Assembly (NCBI GenBank): GCA_947650365.1
Contig: OX393557.1
Location: 29,377,298 to 29,441,297 of the forward strand
Direction: 5' to 3'
DNA length: 64,000 bases
DNA from: Chamaelirium japonicum
Taxonomy: Eukaryota; Streptophyta; Magnoliopsida; Liliales; Melanthiaceae
A program made the position numbers and the translations under genes. Shown in pieces: positions 21,892 through 35,219 of the stretch; position 1 is the stretch's first letter; each line of letters starts with the position of its first letter. The notes beneath the pieces were generated by a model. The model searched no databases. It was not told the origin of the DNA and saw nothing but the letters and a program-made list of their open reading frames with translations.

Positions 21892-24800
21892 CTTGGTATA
21901 TTTCTTCTGGTATGCCTTGACCTAGCTGGAGCTTGGTTTGGTTATTGGGGTGTCCGCAAACTTTTACTAACAGAAGATGGATTGGTTGATTCTGATGTGG
22001 CTTATTTTGTTAAATGGGCGATCATGATTTTCTCTGCTGTTATGATTCTTCAGGTACAGGTTTGGATTTTTGTTACTAATTCTTTTTTCAGTTTGAATAA
22101 TTATTATGGTGTCTATAGCATGATATTTTTGGTGTTTGGACTGTCTTTTTTCTCGTCTCTGATGCCATTTCCCAAGATGATGATTTCAATTATTGATCGT
22201 TTTTCTTTAATGTTTAGAGCTCTCTGGACACTCTTTTGGCAGCAGAGGCATTGGTATTTGCTATTATCCTTTTCATGTAAGCATGAAACACATTCTCTGA
22301 GGCATTTTAATCTGGACGACTACTAAAGTGTGTTCTTTTCAATGCAATCATGCGTTAAAGCTTTAGCTAGTCTACAAGAAAATTATTTTATACTTGTGAG
22401 ACTACAGATATGGCCAGCATTTTCTTTCTTCATTTTAATTGTGGCAGTTGTGTCCAGAACAAGCATTGTACTGGAAATTTTTCAACATTTTTAGCATTTC
22501 AGTCTTCTTTTTTCTCCTTTTTGAATAGTTTGTTGTTATTACACTTTTTTTTTTAAGTTGATCATGCAAGCTATCCAAATTTATACATATCAAAGTAACC
22601 ATTAATTTTTGACTCTTCTCTAGTCTAGGGGAACCCTCGAGAGTTGCTCCATGGTTGCATGACTTAAACTGCTACTCGCATTGGTCATTCATGGATCAGA
22701 TATTTAATGTTGTGGACTTGTGGGGTGTGTATATTGAGCTATTGTCTCCATAATTAATGCACCACACTTGCCGCTCTCCATGAAGGACCGGTGGTGTAGG
22801 ATATATATTGTTGTCTAATATATGTACTCGCATTGGTCATTCATGAGTCAGATATTTAATGATGTGGGGTTGTGTATATTGAGCTATTGTCTCCTTAATT
22901 AATGCCCCAGAGTTGCGGCTCTCCATCACTTGCTTTTCAAAGTAATAGTTTGTTAATGCATCCCCCAAATTGGAGCATTTTATACAAGGATCAATAAATA
23001 AATACCAACCTCTAAAACAAACAGGTAATAAAGCAGAAAGTAAATCACCTGATGGCATGGTTTCAAAATCGGCTGATACTGGGTTGTACCGACTGGTAGG
23101 AATCGGTTTTATACTGGCTCAAATTGTCACCGGTCGGTAATGATACTTGATCTGTATTGACCGATACCGAGGTGTGCCTGCCCGTATCGGCCAAGTCAAC
23201 CTAGTATCAGCCGATGCGATCGATTTGTATCGGTTGAGTTCAACACAATTATTATTTTTTGGATATTTTATCAAAATATGGTCGAAACTGCCCCGGTCCG
23301 AATCAACTGATACCAAGTCAACTCGAACGAGTTGACTCGGTTTGGTTTGATCCGATACCGCGACCGATATCCGGTTTTAAACCCTTGCTTGATAGGGTTT
23401 CAAATTACTGTGGAAGGCCATAGGAGTAGGGAAAGATCTAGAAATAGCATTAATGGAAGTTCTTAGAAAAAACATGTAAAAAATTTCGTTGACAACATTT
23501 ATTGCCCTTAATAGAAATGAATGGTATAGAAGGATTCATATAGCCGAACCCAAATAGATGGGACATGGCTTCATGGTTATGGTCTTGTGTTTTTTTATTA
23601 CTTTTTAGCTTGTAGTTTAGCTGAAGAAGCAGTGTTACAATGGCCCTAACATCAATCACATTTTACCCATCTAGAAGTGGTCACAAGCTGTTGTCCTTTA
23701 ATTGTACATCACATAACAAAAAATCGAAAATAGGGCTGTAAAAGGATTAGGTGTTGGCGAGCAAGATCTAGACTCACAAGTATTTGGGTTCTGAGCATAA
23801 AGATATGAAGTGGCCTTTTAATAATCAGTTTTGGTCCTGTTTCAAATCAGAATCCAAATGGGTGTTGCTTTGGGGTGGGTTTAGCCATGCGTTGCATAGC
23901 CCGTGTTTTGTCCAGGTTTAGCACCTAAATTGGATATATTTTGAACCCCGAAACTCGCACTACACATCCTACTCAAGGTTCTGAGTTGGAATATCTTAAG
24001 ACATTTGATCAAATTTTAGGTCATAGTGGTCGGCACTAGATATGGCAATGGAGCCCAAAAACCCAACTCTAATCCGACCATGAAAGTTCGGGTTTGGGTA
24101 TGATTTTCTGTAGTGGAACAAGATTCAGGTATAGTGTGGATATAAAATTTTTTACATGATCAATTTTTGTGTATGGATATGGGTACCTCAATATCCATAC
24201 CCGAAACACAATATTTGATTGCCCAGTGTACAAAATGCAATACACACTTATATAAGTTGGGCTGGACTTAAAAGAATTTTTTATATTTTTTGACCGTTGC
24301 ATAGTGAGACTTGTGTGCAGATTTTTGACATTGTAGGGTGAGACCTATGTCCATGAACAAGTCCACACATAAAATGAAGTCTTACAAAAACCGACCTGTT
24401 GCCATCCCTAGTTGGCAAAGGTACCAAATCTAAAATCAGGAAAAAAATCGGCTAGGGAAAGAGTCAGAAAAATAAAAAAAAAGTTCGGAAAGAACATGGC
24501 TAGTCGGTACTAAACGAAGTGGTGTTTGATCTGTATCAGATAGTTTTGTTATATTATAGAATATTCTTTCTTTTTTAAAATGAAAGAAACCCATCCATTT
24601 AATGTTTGGAAATATCATTTGTAACTTGTGACATTGTGTGCTTCCTTGCTTATCTTATTGAATTTCTCATGGGATTGATTTCATTCCATGTCATGATGTT
24701 TCGCAGGCTTGTGATGCGCATGATCAGAACTTTAGGTCAAAGCTCTCCCTGCAATTCTCCTGTTCTAGGTATGTTTGGCTTGTGACTCACCACTGATTAC

Positions 24801-25383
24801 TTAATTTTACGAAAAAAACCGATCTTCCTCTAGACTCTTCCCTAGTCTAGGGGAACCTTGGAGGGTTACTCCCTGGCTGCATGAGCTTAAAGCCTTAAAC
24901 TGCGTAAGCAACAAGGTAGATCTCCTTACTTCCCAACTGGCCTTTTAGATTTTTTGGCATAATGCCCTTCTCTTGCTAGTTGCCTTGGTTAGGTTTTCGG
25001 AACCAACTTTAGAAGGTTGACATCATGTTGACAGCCGGTCGGAAAAAATTGGTCCATCCGATCCATCTTAATGGGACAAGGATGATGATGACGATGATGC
25101 TGAATCTTGCCTTTTCAATAAATTTTCTGCAGGAGGAGAGAATTATTATTCTACCTTTCACGACATACCCGAGAGGAAGAGCTTCTCAAAGGAAGAGTGG
25201 GAGATGTTCACTAGAGAGCAAACAGAAGCAGCTCTGAGAGGGCTCCTCTCCTCTCCTAAGTTCCATGAGTGGGCTGTAGACAATGCTGAAAGGATCACGG
25301 TGACTCCACCGGAAAAAGACTCTCCTGGGTTCCGTGAGTGGGTTGTAGCCAATGCTGAATGGATCATGGTGACTCCACCATAG
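21892..25383 (+). CDS. NEMP/DUF2215-type nuclear envelope protein, 3' exons only
   Basis: Four exons join in frame: 21892-22053 (phase 0), 22218-22276, 24707-24768 and 25133-25383, all with AG/GT borders. Exon one is a membrane segment (GIFLLVCLDLAGAWFGYWGV) then RKLLLTEDGLVDSDVAYFVK. Exon two is SSLDTLLAAEALVFAIILF. The last exon has ERKSFSKEEWEMFTREQTE and LLSSPKFHEWAVDNAERITV. From family knowledge this is the C-terminal half of plant DUF2215 proteins, inner nuclear membrane proteins. The last ~25 codons are a divergent repeat (SPGFREWVVANAEWIMVTPP) before TAG. The 5' exons are not in 21.6-21.9 kb; they may lie left of the transposon block or be lost. Some middle sequence of the family is also missing, so it may be a pseudogene. 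Confidence 0.68.
23059..23386. mobile_element. MITE-like element (ATCGG-rich)
   Basis: The left end GGTTTCAAAATCGGCTGATA and the right end, inversely GGGTTTAAAACCGGATATCG, pair imperfectly. The interior is full of CCGATACC/GGTATCGG words. This kind of repeat is common in plant introns. Confidence 0.5.
24037..24410. mobile_element. hAT-like MITE
   Basis: The ends TAGATATGGCAATGG and CCTGTTGCCATCCCTA are inverted (TAGGGATGGCAA type). The flanking 8-mers GTCGGCAC and GTTGGCAA agree at six positions, as expected of an old 8-bp hAT duplication. It lies in the NEMP-like intron. The interior is CCCGAACC/GGGTTTGGG rich. Confidence 0.6.
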
Positions 25384-26345
25384 AAGGCAGCAGCAGCGAA
25401 GCTTTTAATGGTTTTACTCCTTACTGTAAGGTTTGAAAGTCAGCCGAAAAAAAAAAATTCAGGACCATCAAGGTTGGTGCCCTCATAAAAGTTTATTCTT
25501 GCGGCATCATATTGTGCATCTGACCCAATGGTATCTTCTCTTTCTTTCCTTGCAGGCGCAGGGCAGAACATTCTGTATAAAATTTGTATCATTCAGTGTA
25601 ACAATCGATCTTGAAGAGTTGGAGAATATATATTAGTTTTGTACAGGATGCAATACGGTACAAGGGCTCTAGAACTACTATAAAGGTGGGGCCCCCATCA
25701 CCTCTGTTATTTACCAGAACCGATAAATGCCCAAAAGGTACAGGAATATTTATGGATTTTTTTTTCTCCTTGCCAGCACTAGATTCTTCTTATGAGTTTT
25801 GGATGCATCCTTTCTCTTTTTGTTTTCAATTGGGTACAATTGTAGTATACTTCAATTTTCATGTCTTTTTGGCAGGTACAAGTTATAAAAAATGAAGGTA
25901 TTTAACATCTAAATGGCATATTTTGCGAGGGGTCAAAATCGAATTTTCGAACCTTGGGTGGTTTAAGTTGTAGTTGATGGGCCATTGTATTTTTGGTAAT
26001 CAGATTCCATGTCAGTGCCCCAAACCAAACACTGGGTGCAGAATTGGAAGTGTCCCCAATAGTACTAATATTTACTCCAAACCAAATAGATTAATTACTC
26101 TATTCCACCTACCTACAGTTCCAGATGCTTAACAATTTGTTTAAGAGAAATTACATGAACCAATCCCTTAGCTATTGCCTATTTTCACTTTACCCCTTTT
26201 GGCTGCAAATTTGAACCAAACACCCCTTATCTATTTAGGGATGGAAGCCATTGATGGAAAACAAGATCATTGCCCATTTTTAAAACAGACTAACCATACA
26301 AAGGGGGTTTAAGATTATATGAAAGTACAAGGTCCATTTTGTTAG

Positions 26346-26380
<35 letters not shown>
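25384..26380 (+). other. 3' flank of the NEMP-like gene
   Basis: Probably 3'UTR at first (to about 25630, with an AATATATATTAG stretch). After that it is AT-rich sequence without recognisable coding or repeat structure, up to a (TTA)n run at 26348-26380. Confidence 0.4.
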
Positions 26381-27320
<940 letters not shown>

Positions 27321-28153
27321 TTCTAGACGTTTGGGAGGTCGCAGAGGGAAAAAGAAAGAAAAAAAATTCAGTTTCTTAACCTTTTGACTAGAGGGCAAAA
27401 GGATGTCAAAATCCTAAATGCCTAATGTGGATTCTTTGGCACGTGAGAGCATAAAAGTCACGGTTTAGGAATGCTGCAATAGTTTGAGTAATTAGTCAAA
27501 CTAGGTGCTCATTTTTGGAAAAAACCTCATGATATTATTGAGATGTAAGTAAGGGTATTATTAATCATTTGAGCAACATCTATCTTCTCCTCACATAGCT
27601 TGAACTTACTGATGATATTAAGCAATTTAAGTTGAACTCTGCCACTGTCTATCATCATTTTGTAATTGTAGCTTTTTTTGAGTGCCTTCCAGAAATATGA
27701 TCTCTGATCTCTATCCAAACATGGTAGGCATCAATATCTGAACTAACCGTTTCATAACAAGAATAACTCTCAAAATTGGGCGATGGGCAGCAAATGATGT
27801 GATCCCATACTGAAATATTTTCTAGTCTCATTGCAGAAATAACACCCATGCGCTGGAGCCTGGAGCAATGCTAATCAACCCGACTGTTTCACCAGAATGT
27901 GGCATCCAATCAGAGCCTGTTTAACCCGATTGTTTAGCTAGAATAATGTGGCATCCAATCAAAAATTGGTCGAGGCGAGTGTGATTCATCAGTCGGGGCT
28001 GGGTGCAATGGACAGCTGTGATAAGTACACATCATTCTGGAAAAAAAAATAGGTTGAACATTTGGTCTTCGCATGAGCTGTATCGGCTGGGGGCAATGGC
28101 CATTACCCACCAAACAGCAACGCAACCAAATTTTTAACCATCATATCGAGAAC
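27321..28153. other. Unassigned AT-rich stretch
   Basis: No gene is recognised. A short direct repeat (AATGTGGCATCCAATCA) occurs at about 27896 and 27947. Confidence 0.4.
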
Positions 28154-28394
28154 TCAACTAGCAAAAGCAAACATTGTTTGGGTTTTCAATGGTTTGCATA
28201 GAAACCCAACACAAACAAACACAACACTGGTAATCCATAACATAATACGAACCATGTCCTCTGGTCTCAGGAAAAATTTAGGCAGGCATTGAATGTAAAC
28301 ATAGTAGGAACCGTCCAATACGCCGTGTAGAGCATCGTTTCGTTCTTCTTCCACTTCAAGTCAAAGTTGCCTTCCCGCAAGGCGAAACATCTCT
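28154..28394 (-). other. Candidate last exon (stop codon and 3'UTR) of the eEF1B gene
   Basis: The eEF1B coding text ends at an intron donor after a single T of the expected stop codon (33783). Here a TTTGTGCAG acceptor (28395-28403) is followed by AGAGATGTTTCG, so T plus AG would give TAG. The ~240 bp that follow have no competing frame typical of a protein. This would make the final intron about 5.4 kb. It is an inference from phase and acceptor only; another acceptor could serve. Confidence 0.4.
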
Positions 28395-28885
28395 CTGCAC
28401 AAAATAACACAAAATTAAAAGCCGATAGAAGGTGGATAACACTGGCAAAATGAGACATGAAGGTAGGCGGTTCGTTAAGTTCATCCTCGCCTCAAGGTCC
28501 AAGCTTTTGATTCAGAAGGAAAAATAATCGACCAGTCATGTTACGTCATTTAAAACTCATATAACCAGTAACAAACCCGGGGTCGTTTCCCAAGGCTCAG
28601 AAAGGATTTTAGATGGAGGAAAATTCAAAGATTTGATGTTAGCAGTATAGTAATCAGTGGTGCTTTATGTGTAAGCAATCATAGATCAGAAATCGATGAA
28701 TTTCTTTCCAAAATTTTCAAATTCAAGACAACTAGATAGAGGAATCTTGAGGTATGCTTTGCAATATATGTGCATAAATACAGACACAGGCACGCTTAAA
28801 TAGTTCAGACATACCAAAAATTAACCATGTCCCGTGTACAGAACTAAAGGATGGAAGGAAGAACAATACTTGACGGCTATACTGT

Positions 28886-29040
28886 GTGCAGCTAACCCCA
28901 ACACACTGGGGGGCGTTGGCGTGTACTTCATGTGGTACCGAATCACCCAACTTCATCATATTTTTTTCACTGCTCAATATTGTGGGCCCCACTCCCTTCA
29001 CCAATCCACCTAGTGTGGGTTAGCGGCACCCAGGCCCAGG
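28886..29040. mobile_element. Small MITE-like inverted repeat
   Basis: GTGCAGCTAACCCCAACACA and the inverse of GTGTGGGTTAGCGGCACCC pair across an AT-rich centre. Short and imperfect. Confidence 0.4.
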
Positions 29041-30170
29041 GTAGCCACCAAGTATTGTTCTCGAAGGAGATTAAGTCCCGCAAAAGAATCCAATAATACA
29101 TTTTGCTTATTGAAAGGATCAGATTTGCTTATTTACAGGATCAGACCCTCCCATGATTTTTAAGAAAGGTCAAATGGACAGATGAAGAGAGGGATTTGGT
29201 CCATTGTATAGCACCTTGATAATGGAAATCACACACAAAACCTTGATAATTGAAAAGGATGAGTCGTTTATTCAATCCGCTTTATCGTAATGTATCAAAG
29301 AAAATATAAAATTGTTTTCATATGCAGCAGCAGGCACAATGCATGCACAAAGGCTTTCCTCACGGAAAAGGATTGGCCTAAATTTTTTACTTTACCCAAA
29401 GGAAAAAAAGGTCTCCAACATCAGAGAAATCCCTCCCTCCCTCCCTCCTTTTTTTAATTAAATTTCAGTTGCTAGAAATTTCTGGACTTTCACAAGAACA
29501 ACCAGCTAGTCATATATCCAAGTAAAAGACATAAGTAGGGAATGAGATACTCAACGCAAGCATTTAAAGGATATAATCGCAGCAATGATCTTTATTGAAG
29601 CATCCCAAAAGAGAGCCAAAACTTAGCAAATAAAGAGGATCTAAATAAAACCAACCAAGGATGAGATAATAGAAATCAAAGAAGAAGGCCCGGTACAAAA
29701 GGGAAGTAGTGATTGCCTCAAGATGATGATCTGATCATCCAAGTACAGTGATCGGTGCTAATGTGCGCTGGAATCCTCGCCAAATGAAGCCTTGGATAAG
29801 TCATGGAGGGGTAGAAGCGATGGCTCGGAAGAGAGGGATAAACTAGATGAGGGTAAAAGAGGGTCGAGTCAAGTGCAAATTCTGCAATTGATAAAGAGAA
29901 AAAGGAGTGAAAGGGCGGTGGAGATAGATTGTGGTCGAGAAGAAGTCAAGATTGATGCTAGAAGAGTTGATGCCCACAAAAAAGCCCGTTCCTATTTTTA
30001 GCTGTGCACAGAAATCGATGCAGCTGATTAGAAAAATAATTAGTTCATTATGCTGTATTTTTTATTCAGAACAACTTTTGTTTTAATATCATTTTGATTG
30101 GGTGTTTGGATCTTAAGTTATGAATGTTTTTTTTATTAGCTAAGTCTAGGTGCAAGAACTCTTGCACCAT
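29041..30170. other. Unassigned stretch
   Basis: AT-rich sequence with a short CCCT run near 29430. An open frame at 29792-30001 is charged (Lys/Arg/Glu) but resembles nothing I know and has no splice or promoter support. Confidence 0.35.
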
Positions 30171-30921
30171 GTTATTAGTTGGGCTAGCCTAACTTATCCA
30201 TGTGGTCGATTAATAAAATGAATAGGCATCGTCGGATGGGTCTCATCAAGGGATGAGATTAAAAGGACTTTAAGTTATCAATAGATGCGGTTACAGCCTC
30301 TTATAAAAGGACTTCAAGTTGCTATTGATCAAAAGAAGGTCCGAAAAAGCCTAAAAAGAGGGCGGTCGCCCTTTTCTTTCTCCTCTCCCTGTAGTCAGTA
30401 CTATATTGGACCGTACATTAATATTCCATCCATTTATCAATTACTTGTGACTTTCCGAATATTGTATTTCATTAAGATAGAGGGATATGTAACTCTATGA
30501 AGCCTTGTAATGAGCTATTCAATGACAAGTCAAGTGAGATGAAGCGAATGAAAGTTCAGTTTTATCTCCTCCACAAATCAGAGCATCAGGTCAAGCTACC
30601 ATTCGGTTATAATCTTTTCAGTGCATAAGAAAGGTTATCTTGCAAAGAGACAAGGGCATTCAGAACAGGAGCATGGACTATTTTCTCTTAGACCAGGATT
30701 CACGAATTTGAAGACAACAATACTTTTGAAAGATTAAAATGAAGACCTGGATGAAGTTACAAAAGTTGCTACTCCAGATTAATAGATATTGTGAATTAAG
30801 TGAAACCTTAGGGAGAAAATGCTACTAATCAGAAGTTCGAACATTCATCAAATTGCTTGAAAAGTGTGATTCTGCAGAGCCCATAGTGAAAAATCTATGG
30901 ACTGCAACTTAGTCAGTGTAA

Positions 30922-31521
30922 GGCCCCATTTGGTTGGGAAGAGTTGTAACCGTTTGGTGGATTTCCAAACTCATGCCTTGGAAAAGCATGAGTTGTGTTC
31001 ATGCACTTTGAAAAAACAAGAGTTGCAGGCCTGCAACTACCATACACTAGCAAAATGACTATTTGACTGTTTTGTGATAAGTGGTTGTGCAAGGCGGTGA
31101 GCAACGCCGGGTGATGATGAGAGGGTGGACAAGCGACGGCGATGGTGGCCGGGGGGCAACGGCGGAGGCCGGAGGCAACAGACAGTTGTGTAAGACAGGG
31201 CGGTGGCGGTGGACGCCGGACTGTGTTGGTCGGGTGGTGGTGGATGTCAATCAGTAATCAGTGGTGGCAAGCAGTAGGCGACGACACTCGAGTTGCAATT
31301 CATGCAGTTTGTACACGCAGAATTTTTGGATAAGTGGCCCCACAATTGAAATCCAAAAAAAAATGGTGTAGTTGGAACTCCACAATGAGTTTCAAGACTT
31401 TCAACTACACAGCATGTTTGGTTGCAAGAAGTTGCAACACACGGGTTGCAACTGACAACCAAACGTTTGGGTTTGGCCCAAACACATATGCAGCTGCAAC
31501 TCCTCCCTACCAAACAGTATG
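30922..31521. mobile_element. Tourist-like MITE (PIF/Harbinger type)
   Basis: 600 bp framed by TAA on each side (30919-30921 and 31522-31524). Ends GGCCCCATTTGGTTGGGAAG and, inverted, CATACTGTTTGGTAGGGAGG. Inside, GAGTTGCAACTC-type words and a C/G-rich stretch (CCGGAGGCAACAG). It is inserted in the leader of the old copia element. Confidence 0.65.
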
Positions 31522-31689
31522 TAAGAGTTGATGAGTTCATTGCTTGACGTCAAAAATTGAACCATGTTGGTAGCTTTTCTTCGTTAGTGCAAGGATTGAT
31601 GATTTCATTGCTTGCACATGAGGAAAAAAATTAAGACATGCTGGTAGATTTAAAAGAGTTTTTCAATCAAAACTTAACATTGCTTGCAG

Positions 31690-33440
31690 ACAACTGGACA
31701 ATGACCAAAGAAAAGAACCGAGGCCTGGAAGAGATTGGGGATCAAATCCGGAAGGAGATGAGAAAATTTCATAAAAGGTACAAGTTCTAAGAACTATAAA
31801 GCTCCATGCAAAATTTTCAAGAAAAAAATCAAATAATGTTGCATCTGATTGTTGGTTTGGCGGGAAACCTCAATATCATAATTGCATAAAGTTTGGCCAC
31901 AGAGAAAAATGATCGCCGCTTCCAGAGCAATGATCTAGAAAATTCTCTGAAGAGAAAGAAGGAAATTTGTTTATGCCGCCAATATGTCACACAAGAAAAA
32001 GAGTCTAAGACACCATAGTCAAACCAAAGTGAGGATGAAAATGGAGCTATCTTTCAAGCAAAAGTAAGGGCTCTATAGCCATTGAAACTAAGTGTCTAAG
32101 AAATGGAGGAAATACATTTGTAATGTCCTACTAGTCCTTGGCCTAGAACACAATTTAGTTAAGTGTTGGGTAGCTAGTAAAAAATGGATTCTTTGTATCC
32201 AAAAAGTAGATGGTGATAGCCTGATAGGGTTATTTCAAATTAAAGGCACATGTGAAGGATGGGTACTGGGGAAACAACACATGATGCCATTTTCCAAAGG
32301 AAAGTCATGAGGGCAAGAGTTCCTTTGGAGCTGGTTCATAATGACATTTGTGGTGGCATGTGAACTCCAACTCTCAATCAAAATAACTATTCCTAATCTA
32401 TGTCTATGCTTGCTCATGAATGACTTACAGTGTGTTTGGTTGCCGGAAACTACAGGAAATGAAAAGAAAGTGTGGTTTCCTGTCAAAATCCGGATGTTTG
32501 GTTTATCACTCTTCCTTTACAATCATTTACTTCCATTTCCTCTCATTTCTAAAAGAAAATTTTCCTGTACAAACATTCTGTAAAAATTAAGACATTTGAA
32601 AGCCGTTAACATTTAACAGGGTACACCCACAACAACATGGCACGGCAGAAAGGAAGAACATTTTAATAGTGAAGATTGCAAGATATATGCTCAGATATAA
32701 AAGACTGCCTAATGATTTCTGGGGTGAAGCAGAGAAAATTAGTCTATATACTTAACATAGACACCCACTGAAGCATGTTGCCGGAGAAAGCCTTTGTTAA
32801 GAAATCTTAGAACAATGCTTATATTCCAATTGAAAAATGCCAAAACTATGATAGAAAAGTAGGATATGCATCTTTATGCAATATGATAGTTAGCAGCTTA
32901 TAGATTGTACAGTCCTGAGATTAAGAAATTGATCATTAGTAAACTTGATTTTCAATGAAGACACATCTTCGAACTAGAAAGGAAAAGGTGCAGGAAATGC
33001 CTATAATATTAGAGGAAGAACAATCATGCCCCAATATTGCTAGAAGAAGATCATGAAGATGTGACTCCACAATAACCACCTAAAAGCACATCATCTTCGA
33101 ATGAATTATCCTCACCAGGAACTCCTCCAAGGAAAATAGCAAGCCATAGAGATATTTATCATTCGTGTAATTTCTCTACCATTGAACCACCGAATATTAA
33201 AGAAGCAGTAAAACAAGGATGAAAGGCAATACAAGAAGAAATAAAGACTATCGAGAAAACCATACATGGCAAGAGGTCAACCGCCCTAAAGATAGAGATA
33301 TACTATTGGGGTAAAATCGATCTATAAGGCAAAGCTCAATTATAATAGTTCCATTCAAAAGCATAAGATAAGGCACATGGCGGAAACGTATTAGCAGTGA
33401 CCAGATAAACTTTTGCTCCCGTGGGAAGATTGGAAGCAAT
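31690..33440 (+). pseudogene. Remnant copia Gag-Pol
   Basis: Pieces in order: a worn CCHC region (CWFGGKPQYHNCIKFGHREK, about 31850); pre-integrase CEGWVLGKQHMMPFSKGKS near 32260, then VPLELVH; integrase YTPQQHGTAERKNILI near 32630 and LRYKRLPNDFWGEAEK; RT linker SPPRKIASHRDIYHSCNFST near 33110; and the start of RT (TIEKTIHGK, KIEIYYWGKIDL). Many stops and frame changes; the rest of RT and RNase H is deleted. No activity is possible. Confidence 0.8.
32427..32583. mobile_element. Short MITE inserted in the old copia element
   Basis: The ends ACAGTGTGTTTGGTTGCCGG and, inverted, ACAGAATGTTTGTACAGGAA are imperfect inverse repeats. The segment interrupts the copia text between pre-integrase and the integrase catalytic region. 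Confidence 0.5.
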
Positions 33441-33782
33441 TATGGTTCAAGCATAACATCCCTTAGTATCCTATCCATGTATTAATTGCAATTTGCATGT
33501 GACTTTTCATATGTTGTAGTCCACTAATGTAGAAGCATATGAAGGATCACATTGTATTAACATATATCTTTATAGTGTATAGTGGGCTATTCTGTAATAA
33601 GTCAAGTAGAATAAAGTAAAAGTAAATGAAAGTTCAGTTTAACCTACTCCACATATCTTCTCCCCCTATTCCTGAATTCCGTTTTTTACCGGAAGGGAAT
33701 GCTGGTTTAGTGAACCAATTATAGTGTGACCATGAACAAGAACCAGACGTCACATATGCACTGTAAATTAAAGTGTACTTAC

Positions 33783-35201
33783 AGATTTTGTTAAATGCTA
33801 CGATATCACAGCTTTGGATGTACTCATTTGCTGGTTCAGCCGTGAGATGCTCCTCAATAAGGGTATCAACAGACACCAAGTCATCCACAATGGTCATCAT
33901 AATTTGCAGCTTTTTGATGCCATATCCGACCGGAACAAGCTTAGCTGCACACCACATGCCAACAAATAAAATTATCAATCAGCAAGTAGTAGTAATAATT
34001 ATTCAAGAAAGTAACTAAGACTTCCTAGATTACATACAGGCTCCCCAAAGCAAGCCCTCCATCTGGAGGCTCCTTACTGATTCTTCAAGCTTTTGCATGT
34101 CTGTTTCATCATCCCATGGTTTTACATCTAATAACACAGAGGACTTTCCACCTGATAATATAAGAAGCAACCTCCGACATTAATCAAAAATAATGATTTG
34201 CATAGAAAACTAAGAAATGAAGACACCATTTGTATTTATTATAATAAAAGCTTCCACGACAAGAAAATTTACGGATTGCTACTCTTTGTGATGGCATAAT
34301 GATCAATTATGTCAACTACCAATCTTTACATCTACAATTACACATAACAAAGAAAAAAACAAACATGCATAGAACTAACTCTCTTTCTTCTTGGTAGATG
34401 CTTTCACAGCTGCTGCACGATCTTCAGCTGCTTTCTTTTCCTCTTCAGTTTCCTCACCAAACAGATCAACATCATCATCGTCGTCCTCAACAGCTGGGGC
34501 CTGAAAACTCCATCTTCCAATTAGACAAGTGTGAAAAGGCAAGAGATATTTGAAACTCTAGCACTCTTCCCTTGCCCCGTTTATGAAACATTAACTTAAA
34601 AAAAAGGCAAGGTACACTATACTTCCCTTCACGAAAACCAGAACATGATAACAAATTAAAATTTTGAAATTATCACTAAAACGTTAATTTCCACAAATAT
34701 TAGTAAGATTAAAACCTTCTTGTCAGCAACAGGAGGAGAGGAAGGGACCTCCTCGGCGGCTGGAGCAGCTCCTTCGATTGTGACACCCTGTCCTTCCCCA
34801 GAGACACCACTGCAAAGCAGAGGATACAAGTCAAATAGAATAGGACTCGTACAATCGATTTAGCAACCAGGAATAGTCGTAAAAACAGAATACGTTCAAG
34901 TACAAACCACATCTTGAGAAGTGCATCAATGTGGTTATACCACCGAGCTACATTGACATAATCTAGCGACGGCTTCGCAGAAAAGGCAGAATGTACGATG
35001 ATATCATCCTTGGAGGCTTGGTAACTGCAATAAGTTCATGTCCAATTGTCTTGAAGATCCCATGAACAAACAATCGAAGCATTCATGTGCAATATAAAAG
35101 CAAATCAACACTTACCCGGTAACATAACTGCGGGTGAGAAGATAGTCATTCAATTTCTGAACGCCAGCCTCCGAGTTAAGATTGTAGAAAGTGGCAGCCA
35201 T
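33783..35201 (-). CDS. EF1B: Elongation factor 1 beta-type subunit (eEF1B beta)
   Basis: Guanine-nucleotide exchange subunit that recharges eEF1A with GTP in the cytosol. Six coding exons on the minus strand: 35116-35201, 34911-35024, 34716-34809, 34380-34500, 34038-34151 and 33783-33944, all GT/AG. About 230 residues, the usual plant length. N-terminal [20 protein letters not shown] and [16 protein letters not shown] form the eEF1B-gamma binding part. The acidic linker [20 protein letters not shown] is typical. The exchange domain reads [50 protein letters not shown] and [15 protein letters not shown]. The stop codon appears to be split by a further intron (T at 33783). No defect is seen. 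Partial copies lie at 38791 and 41111. Confidence 0.94.
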
Positions 35202-35219
35202 TGGTATCGAAAGAATTTG

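Larger units (their letters stand above)
22277..24706 (+). other. Long intron of the NEMP-like gene with repeats
   Basis: A 2.4-kb intron. It holds a near-duplicate pair (about 22670-22760 and 22805-22925, both with CTCGCATTGGTCATTCATG). CTAGTCTAGGGGAACC at 22623 is repeated at 24839 in the next intron. Two MITEs are listed separately. No exon is seen in the interior. Confidence 0.6.
30171..33653 (+). mobile_element. Old Ty1/copia retrotransposon, decayed
   Basis: The 5' LTR ends at 30575 (TCTCCTCCACA) and the 3' LTR ends at 33653 (CTACTCCACA). Both share AAAGTTCAGTTT and an upstream TTCCATCCATTTAT-type segment. A worn primer site (ATCAGAGCATCAGG) follows the 5' LTR. Interior order is Gag knuckle, pre-integrase, integrase and RT linker, all with stops, and two MITEs are inserted. 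The 5' border and 3' LTR start are approximate. It lies opposite to the eEF1B gene, probably in its last intron. Confidence 0.75.

Noticed and set aside
29792..30001. Charged 69-codon frame
   Set aside because: No similarity I recognise, no promoter or splice evidence, and it lies beside an old copia element.
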